Part shown: positions 51,389-64,000 of the stretch, piece by piece | How positions within the stretch are numbered: position 1 is the first letter of the stretch | Layout: each line of letters begins with the position of its first letter | DNA from: Xylaria sp. FL1777 | Taxonomy: Eukaryota; Ascomycota; Sordariomycetes; Xylariales; Xylariaceae | Length of the DNA stretch: 64,000 nucleotides | Direction of reading: 5' to 3' | Assembly: GCA_022578965.1 (NCBI GenBank) | Contig: MU400630.1 | Span: forward strand, 57,663 to 121,662 | The notes under the pieces: model-generated | What the model was told of the DNA's origin: nothing | The model's input: the letters and a program-made list of their open reading frames with translations, nothing else | Database searches by the model: none | Program-made: the position numbers and the translations under genes

Positions 51389-54305
51389 CACCTGTAGCAC
51401 ACTAAAAAAGCAAACAAATTTTTAACTAAGCTACAAATTATTATGCAACCCGAAAAAAGCATATAAAATAGCTAAATAAGTGCTAAATACAAAAAAGCTT
51501 AGCTATTATAACATAGCTAAAAAACTAATTAGGTTGTAAGCAGCTATAAAAACACAAAAACAAAAGCTTTTAAACATAAAGCAAAAATAGCTAAACATTA
51601 ATACTAGCTTTTTTTTAAGCCAAAAAAAGTTTACTATAATTATAAAATAAAAGCTAAAACATTTATTATAAAGCTATTTACTATTTATAGTTTTAAAAAA
51701 GCTGCTTATTATAAGTTTATATTTATAAACTTTAAAATAAAGCATAACATAATAAAGTATTAAAAACAGCAATATAAAATTATAAACATAAAACTACAAA
51801 AATTAAAAAGCATATATTATAAAAAAGCAAAGCAATTAAGCAACTTTATTAATTATTAAACATTAAAATTTTATTAAAACTTCTAGCTACTAAATATATA
51901 ATAATGTTAATCTTTAAAAGTTATATAAATATTTTTTAACTAGCTTATTTATATAAAACCTTTAGCTTTTTTATTTGCTGCAGCTTTTTTTGCCTTTTTA
52001 ATTATAACTTAAAGTTGCATACTAGCTATAAATATAGCTTAAATATTTTTATTAGTATAAAAACAGTGCATAGCTATATAAGCTTTAATAAACAATTAAA
52101 GTTCTTGATTAATTTTTTTAAGCTAAAAAATAATTAGTAGCACTTAAAATTAAAAAAACTTTAATAATTAAAATAAGCATAAAATAAAGCTTAAAAATAT
52201 ATATATTGTATTACTTAGGACTAACAGCTTTAAAAAGCTATGCTAAAAGCTACCTAATTTTATACGTAAATAAAAACCGTGCTAAAGCCAAATAAAAACA
52301 TCTTTGCTAACTGCTTGCTACTATAATTTATACTTCTTTTATAGCTAACTATATAAGCGCTACTATTTAGAAATCGCGTTGTTTAATTTTTATTTAATAC
52401 TGCTGCTTTTACTGCTTGCATTTTTGCTTGCTACGCAAGCATAGCTTTTTGTTATTTAAACTGCTTACTAATAGTTTTTAAATAGGTTTTCTTTAGGTTA
52501 GTTCTAGAGCTTTAGCATGTTAATAATAGTTTATAATTTTGTTCTTTGCGTAGTTGCTAGCGTAGTTTTTTTTAGTAAGCAACTTTTTAGGCAAATAATA
52601 TTTTTGCTTATTAAATTGTTAGCTTTCCGCTTGCGTAGCGTTTTTATAGTAGCAACAATGTATAGTTAGCTTTAAGTTAGCTTTATTACAAACTACACAA
52701 AGCAGTAAATAAAGGCATTTTTAGCTAGCTTGCGCGCTTAAACAGCTTTTAGGCATTCTGCTGCCCAAGCTAAATAGTTGCCCTAACAAAAAAAGCACGT
52801 AGCTGCTTTTCTTTTGGTTTGCATAAGGCATAAGTTCGCTTTATTTCCGGCGTGTTCTAAAGATTTGCACTAGCTGCATTTCTACTTGTTTTTGCACACG
52901 CTAGCTTAATAGCAGCTTAAAAATATATAAACATTAATATAATTAAAAGTACTTATAGAAGTATAACTGCTATTTTTAGCGCTTACTTGGCTTTTTTTGT
53001 ATTGTAAATATTTAGCAAACTTGCTAATAATATTGCAAGCATAAAAATTATTAATATTTTTATATAGTTAGCATAAAAAAAACAGCAATAAAAAATATAT
53101 AATATATTACTATAATATAAGCAATACAATAATAATATAGCTTAAGCATTTAAGCATACTTAATAAATATAAATTTTAAAGCTATTAATAATATTTTAGT
53201 ATAAAGCATTAAAACATTTACTTTTATTTTAAAAATTAGCATTATAGCAAAAAAACATAACAATAAGCAGTTATAAAAGCTTAAATTATATAATAGCAAG
53301 CTATTAGCTACTTTATTTAATATTATAAATTAAATAGCTAATAAAAACTATAGCAAAATAACTTATAACCTTAAATATATAAGCTTAATACTAGTTAATA
53401 TATATATTTAAGCTAAGCTAATTATAAATATATATTATATAAAGCATAATAATTATAGCAAAATAAATTTTTATATAACTATAACGTATTAGCAACTAAT
53501 TATATTATAAATTAAGCATTTTAATATACTAAAGCAAGCATAAACTAAATATATAATAATAATAATAATAAAAATAATAAAATTAGTAGTTAAAAAAGAA
53601 AAAAGTTAGCATAAATAGCTAAGTAAAGTAGCTTATTATTTATTGCTACTTTATATTGCTTAATATATAAACTATTTATAAGCTATGTTTATTTAATAAG
53701 CTTACTACAAAAAACATAAAAATAGCTTAAAAAATAAATATATAAATAGCAAACTAAAAAATAATAAACAATTAACTTTGTTTATAACTTAGTTATAACT
53801 TAGTTATAAAAAAGCTAATATAGCAAAAAGCTAGCAGTAATATTAAAGCAAGCAAACTATAATATATTAATAATATAATAAAAAAAGATTTAAAAAAAAA
53901 CTAAAAAAAAAAACAGCACATTTAGCTAAATAAGTACTAAAACTAAAAAAACTGCTGTAAGCAACACAAAACAAGCAGCAATACTAAAGCAAGCAAACTA
54001 TAAAGCAAAAAAAATACAGAAAAAAAAAACTACAAAGTAATTACGTAAAAATGCATACACTTAGTTAATAGCATAATACAAATAAGCAAACAACCTAAAA
54101 GCAAAAAAATAAAAAGCAAAACACTTAATAAAATTATAGTAAAACTAGTGCAACTTAGAAATAAATATAAAATATTTTTACTTAGCTACTAGAAAAAAAG
54201 TAAGCTGCTTATAGCTTGCTTTTAACCTAAAAGCACAGTTTTTACCTGTATATATAAGAAATAAAAACTAGCATAGCTAATAAGCCATTAGCTTAAATAA
54301 TATAA
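51389..54305 (+). mobile_element. Retroposon family D copy 3 (about 2.19 kb), interrupted by truncated B
   Basis: It has an exact 17 bp TSD, TATAATAGCTTTAAATT, at 51372-51388 and 54306-54322. The left arm near 35360 shows the site once. Without the nested B and its TSD it is about 2191 bp, against 2194 bp for the other two copies. The 5' end reads CACCTGTAGCACACTAAAAA and the 3' end GCTTAAATAATATAATATA. It is strongly eroded compared with copy 2: GAGAGCAGAC has become AAAAAGCAAAC and ACGTGG has become ACATAG. Confidence 0.87.
52204..52913 (-). mobile_element. 5'-truncated family B copy (710 bp), nested in D, little mutated
   Basis: It contains only the 3' 0.7 kb of B and stops at GCACACGCTAGCTTAATAGC. 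It has an exact 16 bp TSD, AGCTTAAAAATATATA, at 52188-52203 and 52914-52929. Truncation at the 5' end plus a TSD is the mark of target-primed reverse transcription. The end near 52740-52910 is the least eroded sequence in the B family (TGCCCAAGC, TTTCCGGCGTG, GGCATTCTGC). It sits in a heavily eroded D, so it arrived later. Confidence 0.88.
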
Positions 54306-57300
54306 TATAATAGCTTTAAATTTATTATTTAATAGTATAGTTTATATATTTATAACTTAAAAAACTAAAAAATTTAAAAAATAATTAAAATAATGTTTTT
54401 TAGTTTTTTTGCTATTTATAAATTTTTAATAATTAAAATAATTAATAATTATAATATAAACGTTTTAATAAAAGCTTTTTTAGTAATATTTTTAAATTAT
54501 TTATTAAATTATAAATATTTAGCTTTTATATATTATTTTTTTATAGTTTTTTTTAATAAAAGCTTTTTAAGTTTTTTTGTTATTAATAACTTTTTTTAGC
54601 ATTTTTTTAAACTTTGCTTTTTTTAAAAAGTAAACTTATTAATAAAAAATTTAAAAGCTTTTTTTTTAAAGTGTTTTTGCTTTTTTTCTGTTATAAGTTT
54701 TTTTAAAACTTGCTTAAAAACAAAGTATTTAGCAATTTATTTGCTTTTTTTGCTTTAATTTTTTGTTAAATATAATAAAAGTTTTATTTTTTAATATATT
54801 AAACTTTTAACTAATTAATTGCTTAATTTTTTATATATAATAATAATAGCTATTATATATAATTAAAAATTAATGAAATTTTTTTCTTTTTTTTTAATAA
54901 TTATTTAACTTATTTAATAATTTAAAAAGTTTTTTAAAAAGTTTATTAGTAATTATATATATTCTTTTTTAGCATATAATAAAATATAAAATTAAAAGTT
55001 TTTATATATATTATTTATTTTATTAATTAAGCATTTAATAATGTTAAAAATCTATTATTTAATTAAATTATAAAAACTTTTATATTAGTTTTTAAATAAA
55101 ATATAATTTTATAAAAATAATTATATAACTTTTAAAAAGTTTTAATAATAATAAGTTTTTTTAAGTTTATAGCATTATATTTTTTTAAGGCCTTTTTATA
55201 TTTTAAACTTATATTTTATTAGTTTAATAGCTTTATTAATTTTTTAGCATAAAATAGTGCTTTAATTAGTTTTAAAAACATTAATTTTTAGCTAAATAAG
55301 TTTTTTTATATAATTAAAAATAATAAAAATAAAAGTTATTATAATAACTTTTTAAAGCTTTTTTATAGCTTTTTTTTATAGTTTTTTAAAGCAAAACAGC
55401 TTATTTTTTTATAATAAAACTATTAATAGTTTTATAATTATAATATACTTTTATATTTATATTTAATAATATATTATTATTATTAAAAAAGATTATATTT
55501 TTGTAATATTTTTATAAGTTTTTTATTTAAGAATTTTTATTACTTTTGTTTTTATTAAGCTTTTATTATTAATACTATATATATAACTAACTATTTTAAT
55601 TATTTGTTTTGTTTATTTATTTTTAAATATATTAGCTATAATTTTAGCTAGTTTAAAATTTAATAATATAATATTAAAATTTTTAAAATGCTTTAATATA
55701 AATTGCTTAATATTTAAAGCAACTTTATAATTATTATATTTAATAATAAGTTTTTTAATTATTATATTATTAAAAAAAAGTTTATATTTTATTAATAATA
55801 TATTATATAAAATTTTTAATAATACTTTTAAAAATTAAGCTATTAAATTTATTACTTTTTATAAAAAAGTTATTATTTAAAAAAAGCTTATTAGTATAAA
55901 AAAAGCAATTATTATTTAGCTAAAAATAAAAAATAATATTTAATCATATTTTAAAAATAAATTAATTATAAAAATTATTTTATATATTATAAACTTTTTA
56001 AAAAATTTATTATAGCTTTAAAAAAAATTAGCATTATATATAATAATTATGTTTATTTTTATAGCTAAATTAATTAATTAAACTTTTTTATTTTTTTTTG
56101 TATTAAAAATTAAACGTTATAATATAAATTATAAGCTTTTTTAAAAACATTATATTTAAATTAAGTTTTTAAAACTTTTATAATAATATTTTTTAAAAGC
56201 TTAAAAATTAAAATGTTATAAACTTGCTATATTTTATAAAAAACTGTTTTAATTTTATAAAAAAAAAAAAATTTATTATATATTTTTTTTATTTTAAAAA
56301 AGTTTTAAAAAAGTGCTATTTTTTTATAATACTATATTTTAGTTAATAATATTACTTTTTATTAAATAAAATTAATTATATAAAGCTTTTTTAAAAAAAC
56401 AGCTAGTTATTTAATAATTAATTAAGTACTTTTAAAAATAATGCTAAAATATAAATATATGTTTTAATAAATGCTATTTTATTAAAATAATATAGAATTT
56501 TTAAATAATAGCTTGCTTTTTTTAAAGCTTGCTTTTTTTATTTATAAAATTTAAATAAAACAATATTATTAAATAGCACATTATTTTTAAAATAAATTTT
56601 TTTATTTTTTGTTTTATATATTATATTTAAAATTATTGTTTTATTTTTTATTAATTTATTAGTTTTTAAAGCTTACAAAATTAATAATACTTAAATTAAA
56701 GTTATAATTAAGTTATTTTTGCTTTTTAATTTATATATAAAATTTTTAGTTTTTATAATTATTAATTTTTTAGCGTTTTTTTGTTTTAGCGCTTTTTTTA
56801 TTATAATTAAAAATATTTTAAGTAATTAATTATTATTAAAAATAGCTTAAATTTTTTTATTATTTTATATTTTTAAGTTTTTAAAAAGTTTAATATTTTA
56901 TATAAAAAAAATTAAAAAAACTACTAATGTTATATTATTATATAAGTTTTAATTTTTTTAAAAGTTTACATTTATATATTTTTTTAAATTATATTTTTTT
57001 AATTTTTTTTTTGCTTTTTTTTATTAATTATTAGATTTTTTATTTAAAGTTTAGTATTTTTATGCTTTATATAGCTTATTTACTAAGCTAATAATTTAAT
57101 AAATATATATTAGTTTTTTAATTATTAATAACTTTAAGCTTTTAAACTTAATTTTTTAATATAATTTATTATTAATATAATAATTTAGCTTATTTTAAGT
57201 ATTATATTAACTATTATATAAAAGCTTTAAAAATATAAACTTATTTAAGATTTTATAATAAAGTTTATTTTTAGCAACAAAAAATAAATAACTTGTTTTT

Positions 57301-59690
57301 TGCTAATTATATATAATAAAAATAGCAATAATTTTTTATTTATTTAAATAATAGTTTTTAAACATTTTATATATTTAATAAAATTATTAGTTTAATTAAA
57401 TTTTTTTTAAGTTATATTTATATTTTTAATAATAAAGCTATTTTTATTAATAAATAAGTTTATAATAATATTAAACTATACTTTAAAATTAATAATTTTA
57501 ATAATATTTTTTTTATAAATTTTGTTTTTTATTTTTATAATAAGCTTTAAGCAAAGCTATATATATTTTTTTAGCTTTATAACGCTTAAAAATATAGCTA
57601 AAATATTTTGTAGTTTTAATAATAAAGCTAATATAAAGCATAAATTTAAAAAGCTTAAATATTTTTAATTAAAATAATTTATTAAACTTAAGTTTTTTTT
57701 ATTATAAAATCTATATTTTAATGTTTTTTTAAATAAGTTTAAGCTATTATTATTAGCTTAATTATTATATTTTTTATAAATTTTTATTTTAAAAAAGTTA
57801 AAAGTTTAATTAGCGCTTTTTAAAACTATTAATGCTAATTATATTAACTTTTTAAGCTTATTTTTTTTTTAGTATTATTAGCGTAAAATTAGCACTAAAT
57901 TAAAGTTTAATTAAAAATATTACTTTTTTTAAAAGCAATATAAATATAATAATTAATAACTTTTGCTTTTTTAAGTTATTTTTAAATAATAAATATATAA
58001 TATTATATTAGTTTAAAATCTTAAAAAATATTTTATTAAACTTTAGCTTATTTTTTAATGTTTAAAAATTTAAAGCAATATAAGCAAAAAATAACATTAC
58101 TTAATTATTTTATTAGTTTTAATTATAAAAAACTTTTATTATTTTATAGCGTTGCTTTTTTAAAAAAGCAACTATAAAACTAAATTAAAGCATATAAATA
58201 TATATAATAAAACTATTATATTTTATTTTTTTATTTATTTATATTACTAAATAGTTTAATAAAAAGCTAGTTTTATAAATATTATTAAATAATTTATATT
58301 TTTTAAGTTAATTAATTAATTATAACATTAGTTAAAAACTTTTTTATGCTTTTTTAATTATTAGCTATTAAGATTTTATATTGTTTTTTAAAAAGTTTAT
58401 GCTTTTATAAAAAAAAGCATTTTTTATATTTATTTAAATTAAGATTTTTTATAATAAAGTTTTTAATTAAGCTTTATATTTTAACTTATTGCTTTTTTTC
58501 TTTAAAATAAGCTATAATATATTTAGTTTAATTTATTAATTTAAGCTTTTATTAAAATTATTTAAAAATAATAATATTATTTTTAGTATTAGCTTAAAAA
58601 CTTTTATTGCTTTAAAATATAATTTAGCTTTTATTTAAGCAATTATTTAAATAAAAACATTAAAATATTTTAAAACTTTTAATATAAAGTCTTTAAAAGT
58701 AATATTTGTTTTTTTGTTTAAAGATTTTTTAGATTTTTTAGTTTATATTCTTTTAAATTTTAAGCTTTTTTTTATAAGCTTTACTTTTTAGATTTTTTAA
58801 AATCTTTAATAATTAAAACTTTTTAGCTTTAATAAAACATTTTACTTCAAAAAATTATTATTTATTTATATATTTTTAGTGTTAAATTAAATAAAAAATT
58901 TATTATTATTTAAATAAATCTTTTTAATTGTTTAACTTATAAAAGGCTTTTTTTTTTGTTTTTTAGGTTTTTTTTATTTTTTATTTAATAAAAAGTAGCT
59001 TTTTTAAATAAAAGCTTATAATAATTAGCTTAAAACATATTTATATTAATTTTTTTGCTTAATATATAGCTTTATAAAACTTTAGTATTATTTTTATTAT
59101 AAAAAATGCTTTATATAAAGTTTTACTTAATTATAATAAAGCTATTATTTAATTTACTATTTATTAAGTTATTTTTTTTAATATTATAAACTTTTATTAG
59201 TTTTATTTTATAAAACATATTAGTTTAATTATTAGATGTTTTATTTAAAAACTAGTTTAGCTGCTTATTATTTAGCTAATAAAGCTTTTTTTTTTTTAGT
59301 TTTTTTTGCTTGCTTTTTATTTTAATATTTAAATCTTTATTATTTAAAACAAGGTTTTTTTTTATAGTTAATAATAAGCTTTTTATTTAAATAGCTTATT
59401 ATTGCTTAAAATAAAGTTATATATTTATTTTATTGCAGCATTAAGAATTCTTTTTTTATTTTTACTAATTTTTATAACTTTAAAAAAAACCTTTATATAT
59501 TTAAAGCTTATAAAAGATTTTACCTTTTTTAAATACTATTTAAAGTTTTAATATATAATATTTTCTTTTTTTAGTTTATAAGCAAAGTTATATTTATAAA
59601 TATAATAATTATTTATATTATATTTTTAATAAATAGTTTTTTTTATTAAATAAAAATTATTTAATTTTGTTTATTATAAAAAATTAAATA

Positions 59691-61577
59691 TATATATTAT
59701 ATTACTTAGGTTTAATAGCTTTAAAAAGCTATACCAGAAGCTACCTATTTTATACGTAGGTAAAAACTGTGCTAAAGCTAAATAAAAACATTTTTGCTAA
59801 TTGCTTGCTATTATAACTTATATTCTTTTTATAGCTAACTATATAAGCGCTATTATTTAAAAATTGTGTTGCTTAATTTTTATTTAATATTGCTGCTTTT
59901 GTTGCTTGCGTTTTTGCTTACTACGTAAGCATAGCTTTTTATTATTTGGACTGCTTACTAATAATCTTTAAATAAGTTTTTTTTAACTTAGTTCTAAAGC
60001 TTTAGCATATTAGTAATAGTTTGCAATTTTATTTTTTGCGCAATTATTAGTGCAGTTTTTTTTAGTAAGCAACTTTTTAAGCAAATAATATTTTTGCTTG
60101 CTAAATTATTAGCTTTTTGCTTACGTAGCGTTTTTATAGCAGTAATAATGCATAGTTAGCTTTAAGTTAGCTTTATTATAAACTATACAAAGCAGTAAAT
60201 AAAAGCGTTTTTAGCTAGCTTATGCGCTTAAATAGCTTTTAAGCATTTTATTGCTTAAACTAAATAATTGCTTTAATAAAAAAAGCACATAGCTGCTTTT
60301 TCTTTAGTTTATATAAAGCATAGGTTTGCTTTATTTTTAGCGTGTTTTAAAAATTTATACTAGCTGCATTTCTGCTTGTTTTTATATATACTAGCTTAAT
60401 AGCTTTATTTTTAGCAGTTATAACATTAGGTTGCTATTATATCTATAAAATAAAAAGCTATTTAAAAGTAGTAATAGTTCTAAAAAAGTTTATTAATATA
60501 TGCTATATTTGCATTTTTTATTTATGCTATAACAAGCAAAGTAAAAAAAATAGCTTTTTAATTTTTAGTTTTTATTTAGCTAGCTTAAGTTAAGCTAGCA
60601 TTTTTTCTTTTTTTATTTTTAGCATTTATTTAGTTAGCAAGCCTAAAATTATTAGTTAATATAATTAAAAGTGCACTTTTGATTTTTTGTTAAATGCTTA
60701 ATAAGCTTATAATATATTTGCTAATATTTAAGTTTAGATTTTCTGCTTATTAAAAATAACCTTTTAGTTATTATTTAGTAGTTTATATGCTGCTTAAACT
60801 ACGTTTGCTTTTATTGCTTAGTTAAGTTTTTATACTATAATTAACCTTGTTTTTATTTTAGCTTTATAGTTAGCAAAAGTTATAATAATAGCTTAGTTAA
60901 AATGTATTACTATAATAGCTTTAAAATAAGTTAGCAAAACAACACATAAAAATTTTTTATTGCTATTTATTTATAGCACATTTATATAAAACGTAAACTA
61001 CTAGCAAAAAAAGTTAGCAATTTTAGTTTGTTTGCTTATATAATCTTTAAATTGCTAAATTTACATATATAGCAATTTTATTTTTATAGTAAGCTTTTTT
61101 TGCTTTATTAATAACGTTTATAATAAGTTTTAAATAGTATATTTATTACTTTTATTATTACTGTTTACTTATAGTTGCTTGCTTATTTGTTAAAAATAAT
61201 ACGCTTTTAATAGCTTTTTAATAATTTAGCAAGCGTTATAAATAGTTTGCTTATTTAAGTCTTCTTTAAAAAAAATCTTAGTATTTATTATTGCTTTATT
61301 TAGCTTGTTTATATAGCATTGCAAGTTTAATATTAAGCTTATTGCTAGCTATTACTAGTTTAAATTTATACTATTAGCTAGTTATAGCTAGTTTTACATT
61401 AAAAAAGTTGCATTATAGTTTCTTGCTTTTTTTATTTTTATTTTTATTTCTTTTTAAGCTGTTACTTATACAAGCTCGTTTTATATACAGTAGGTCTTTG
61501 TAAGTCTAGTTTTTAAAGCTGCGCAGGTATTTTTGTAAATTTAGCCGGTTGCAAAGAAAAGCAAAAAAAGCTCCTAA
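59691..61577 (-). mobile_element. Retroposon family B copy 4 (1887 bp)
   Basis: It has a TSD of at least 13 bp, AAAAAATTAAATA, at 59678-59690 and 61578-61590. The left arm near 20640 holds the single empty site. It is slightly shorter than the other B copies because a short segment is missing near 60520, where GCATTTTTTATTTATGC replaces a longer stretch. The 5' end reads AGGAGCTTTTTTTGC on the minus strand. Non-coding. Confidence 0.87.
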
Positions 61578-63723
61578 AAAAAATTAAATAATTATTTGTT
61601 TTATTTTTGTTTTTTAAAGCTATATTTACTTTTTTATAAATATTTAAAAGTTATAGCATTAATACTAAATATTTGCTTTTTTAATAAGTTTATATTAATT
61701 TTATAATATTATAATACTTATAATTTTTAATTAATTAGCTAAATATATTAATTTTGTAGTTTTTTTAGCATTTTTTTTAGTTTTTTTTTTATAATTGCTA
61801 TGTTTTTTTGCTTTAATTTTAGCTATTATATTTGCTTAATAATATTATTTATATTTTAATTATAAATAAAATATTAAGCTCATTTTATTTATTGCTTTTT
61901 AATAATAATTATTTTAATAGCTAATATAATTATATTAATAATTAGCTTAATAATATTAGTAATAATATATAAAAGCGTATTAAAATTATAATTATATAAA
62001 TAATTAACTTTTTTTTATATTTTATATGCTTTTTTTGTTTTTTTAAAGTAAAAATTTAGCTTAAACTTTTTATTTATTTAATTGTTTAACATTTTATAAA
62101 AGTTTTTATAAAATATTTTATTTAAGTTATTATATAGCTTTTTAAAAAACTTTATTATTTTATTAATAATATTTTAATTTAGCTTTTTAAATAAACTTTA
62201 AATAAATTAAAAATTAAAATAGTAATTTTTTTAAGCTTTAATATTTTTAATATATATTTAATACTAAAAAAAATAAGTTTTAAAATTAATAAAATATATA
62301 GCTTTTAAGCAAGCTTTAAAATCTTATAATATAATAATAATAAACTTATTTTGTTTAACGTTTTAAAGCTTAAATTTTTGCTTAAATAGTTTATAAGCTT
62401 TTATTTAAAATAAGCAATTTTTTAGTATTATTTTTACTATTTTTTTTGTTTAAAATATATTATAATAAACAAAAACTTATTTAATTTTATTAATATTTTT
62501 AAAACGCTTTATATAAAAAAAAGCATTTAAATTATTTAGCTATTTGTTTATTTTTAACTTATTAAATAATAAATATTAGTTTAATTTTAAATTAAAAAGC
62601 ATAAATAATAGCTTAATTTTAACATTATGCTTATTATTAAAATAGTTTAAACTAAATAAAGTTATTTTAATATTTTTTAAAAATAATAAGCTAATTATTT
62701 TTATTTTTTTTATTTATAAATAGTTTTAATGTTTTTTATATATTAAAGTAAAAAAAATTTAACGATTTTTTATAACTAGATTATTTAATTGAGCTATAGT
62801 TTTTAAACTTTTAAATTATATAATAAAACAAAATAAAGTTTATATAAAAGTAACAAAAAAAATAAGCTATAAAAAATAAGAAAAATAAACTAAATAAAAA
62901 TATAAGTTTGCAAAAAAAAAAAAGTATAAAATGTTAAAGATTTTTAGGTGTTTTAAATATTTAGGTTTTTTTATGCTATTTTTTTAAACTTTTTTTTTAA
63001 AAAACCTAACAATTTTTTTTGTTTGCATTTATAAAAACTACTAGCTTATTTTTTATAGCTTTTTAAATCTTTTTTTAAATGTATTTATATTTTTATTTTC
63101 TATATGTTTTTATTTTTTATATGCTTTATAACATTTAATTTTTTTGTTTTTTAATTTAGCTTGCTTTATTTTATGCAAGTTTTATTAAGCAAGGTTTATT
63201 TTTTTATAGCTTTTTATTTATAAAAGTAACATGCTTTTTTTTTTTAAGCCTTTTTTATTTAATAATAAATATTATAAAAAAGCAATAGTTATGCTTTATA
63301 TAAAGTTTTTAAGTAATAACTAGTTTATACTTAAAAAACCTTGCTTTTTTTTTTAATAAAAAATTATATTAGCTTAAAAAATAAAGTATATTTTTAATTA
63401 TTAATAGCTTTATATATTAACGTATAAAGTTAAACTTATTTAATATAAAAAAGCGTTAAATTTGCTTGTATTATAGCTTTTAAAAGTTTTAATAACTTGT
63501 ATTTTTTTTTAAGCTTGTTTATTGTTTTTTTTTGCTTATATAAAAGCAATTATGCTTTTTTTTTTATAAAGCACTAGCTTTTTAGCAAAAATTTTCTTTT
63601 TTTAGTTCTTTAAAGGTTTTTAATAAATAGTTTTTTGGCTTTATTATTTTAAAAATTATATTAATATTTTAACACTTAATTATTGTTTTATTAAAAAAAA
63701 TAAAAATGTTTTATAAGCTAAAC

Positions 63724-64000
63724 CAGGGTTAAAAAATTAGTACTTAGTATAAAGACTAATTTTAGTAGTACTAAATTAGTATTAGTATTAGTACTAAAGT
63801 TTAAGTACTAATTTAGTATTAGTACTACTAAGTACTAAACTAAATTAGTATTTAGTAGTACTAAAGACTAATTTAGTAGTACTAAAAGTACTAAAAGTAC
63901 TAATTTTTAATTTTTTTAAAGGGAAAAAAAAAGGTTTTTATTAATATATTTAATTAAACCTTTAGAAATAAATTTTAAAAAAATATATTATTATATAAAA
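63724..64000. mobile_element. Hairpin-rich element with hAT-like terminus, cut by the window end
   Basis: It starts with CAGGGTTAAAAAATTAG at 63724, close to the CAGGGTTGGTAATTTAG end of the element at 33713. It is followed to about 63912 by a dense array of TACTAAATTAGTA and AGTACTAA palindromes. Then comes AT-rich DNA with an A9 run after GGG, as in the spacers of the other array. The partner arm near 18486 lacks the array. The right end and TSD are not visible. Confidence 0.55.

Larger units (their letters stand above)
44118..63723 (+). repeat. Right arm of giant inverted repeat (unit X, forward)
   Basis: This is the partner of 18486-28260 plus 34877-40022. After removing SINE-A (44266), M (45829), D with nested B (51389) and B (59691) about 12.15 kb remain, against about 12.2 kb for the left arm. 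The strand is T-rich, complementary to the A-rich left arm. The point at 54761-54810 is continuous here and interrupted by element I in the left arm. The right limit is set by the element that starts at 63724, so X may extend further. Confidence 0.82.

Noticed and set aside
54393..54599. 68-codon open frame in the right X arm
   Set aside because: Composition-driven in a T-rich strand. The inverted partner segment (34900-35300) shows it is part of unit X with no preserved frame.
1..64000. Organellar, Plasmodium-like or other naturally AT-rich genome
   Set aside because: The absence of genes over 64 kb and transition-only divergence between transposon copies point to mutational erosion of repeats and not to compositional bias alone. 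This remains an inference.

Overview
The window looks like a gene-free, extremely AT-rich repeat block from a eukaryotic nuclear genome, most likely a filamentous fungus with an RIP-like defence. That placement is inference. No coding sequence, rRNA, free-standing tRNA gene or CRISPR array can be supported. Repeat copies differ from one another mainly by C-to-T and G-to-A changes, and every frame is full of stops. The surviving C and G bases have an odd context: TpC/GpA, CpC/GpG and CpG are almost gone, while GpC (AGCT, TGCT, AGCA) and ApC/GpT remain. CpA, the classic Neurospora RIP target, is not the most depleted pair.

Layout: 1-3308 is AT-rich relic sequence. 3309-9625 holds two copies of a tRNA-derived SINE (here SINE-A) and a 1.9 kb retroposon (family B), one SINE nested in B, then a hairpin-rich hAT-like element and a palindrome. 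9626-13515 is a fragment of element I (full form at 28261-34876), carrying a 2.2 kb retroposon (family D) and a 408 bp MITE. 13516-18193 is element F, with 305 bp terminal inverted repeats and another D copy inside one of them.

From about 18486 to 63723 the window is one giant imperfect inverted repeat. A unit of about 12.2 kb (X) runs reversed at 18486-28260 plus 34877-40022, and forward at 44118-63723. Between the arms lies part of F (40023-44117). Each arm was later hit by its own insertions: B, SINE-A and element I in the left arm; SINE-A, a Tc1/mariner-like element, D with a nested truncated B, and B in the right arm. Because the arms are copies, each serves as the empty site for insertions in the other. 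This let me fix most element ends and target-site duplications (TSDs) almost to the base.

Families A, B and D share a 3' end (AAGTAATACAATATA-like) and 13-17 bp TSDs, as expected if one LINE reverse transcriptase moved all three. The M/MITE pair (TA TSD), the hAT-like element (8 bp TSD, CAGGGTT ends) and element I (about 22 bp TSD) are DNA-transposon-like. Family names A, B, C, D, F, I, M and X are my own labels. All matches were made by eye, so coordinates may be off by a few bases.
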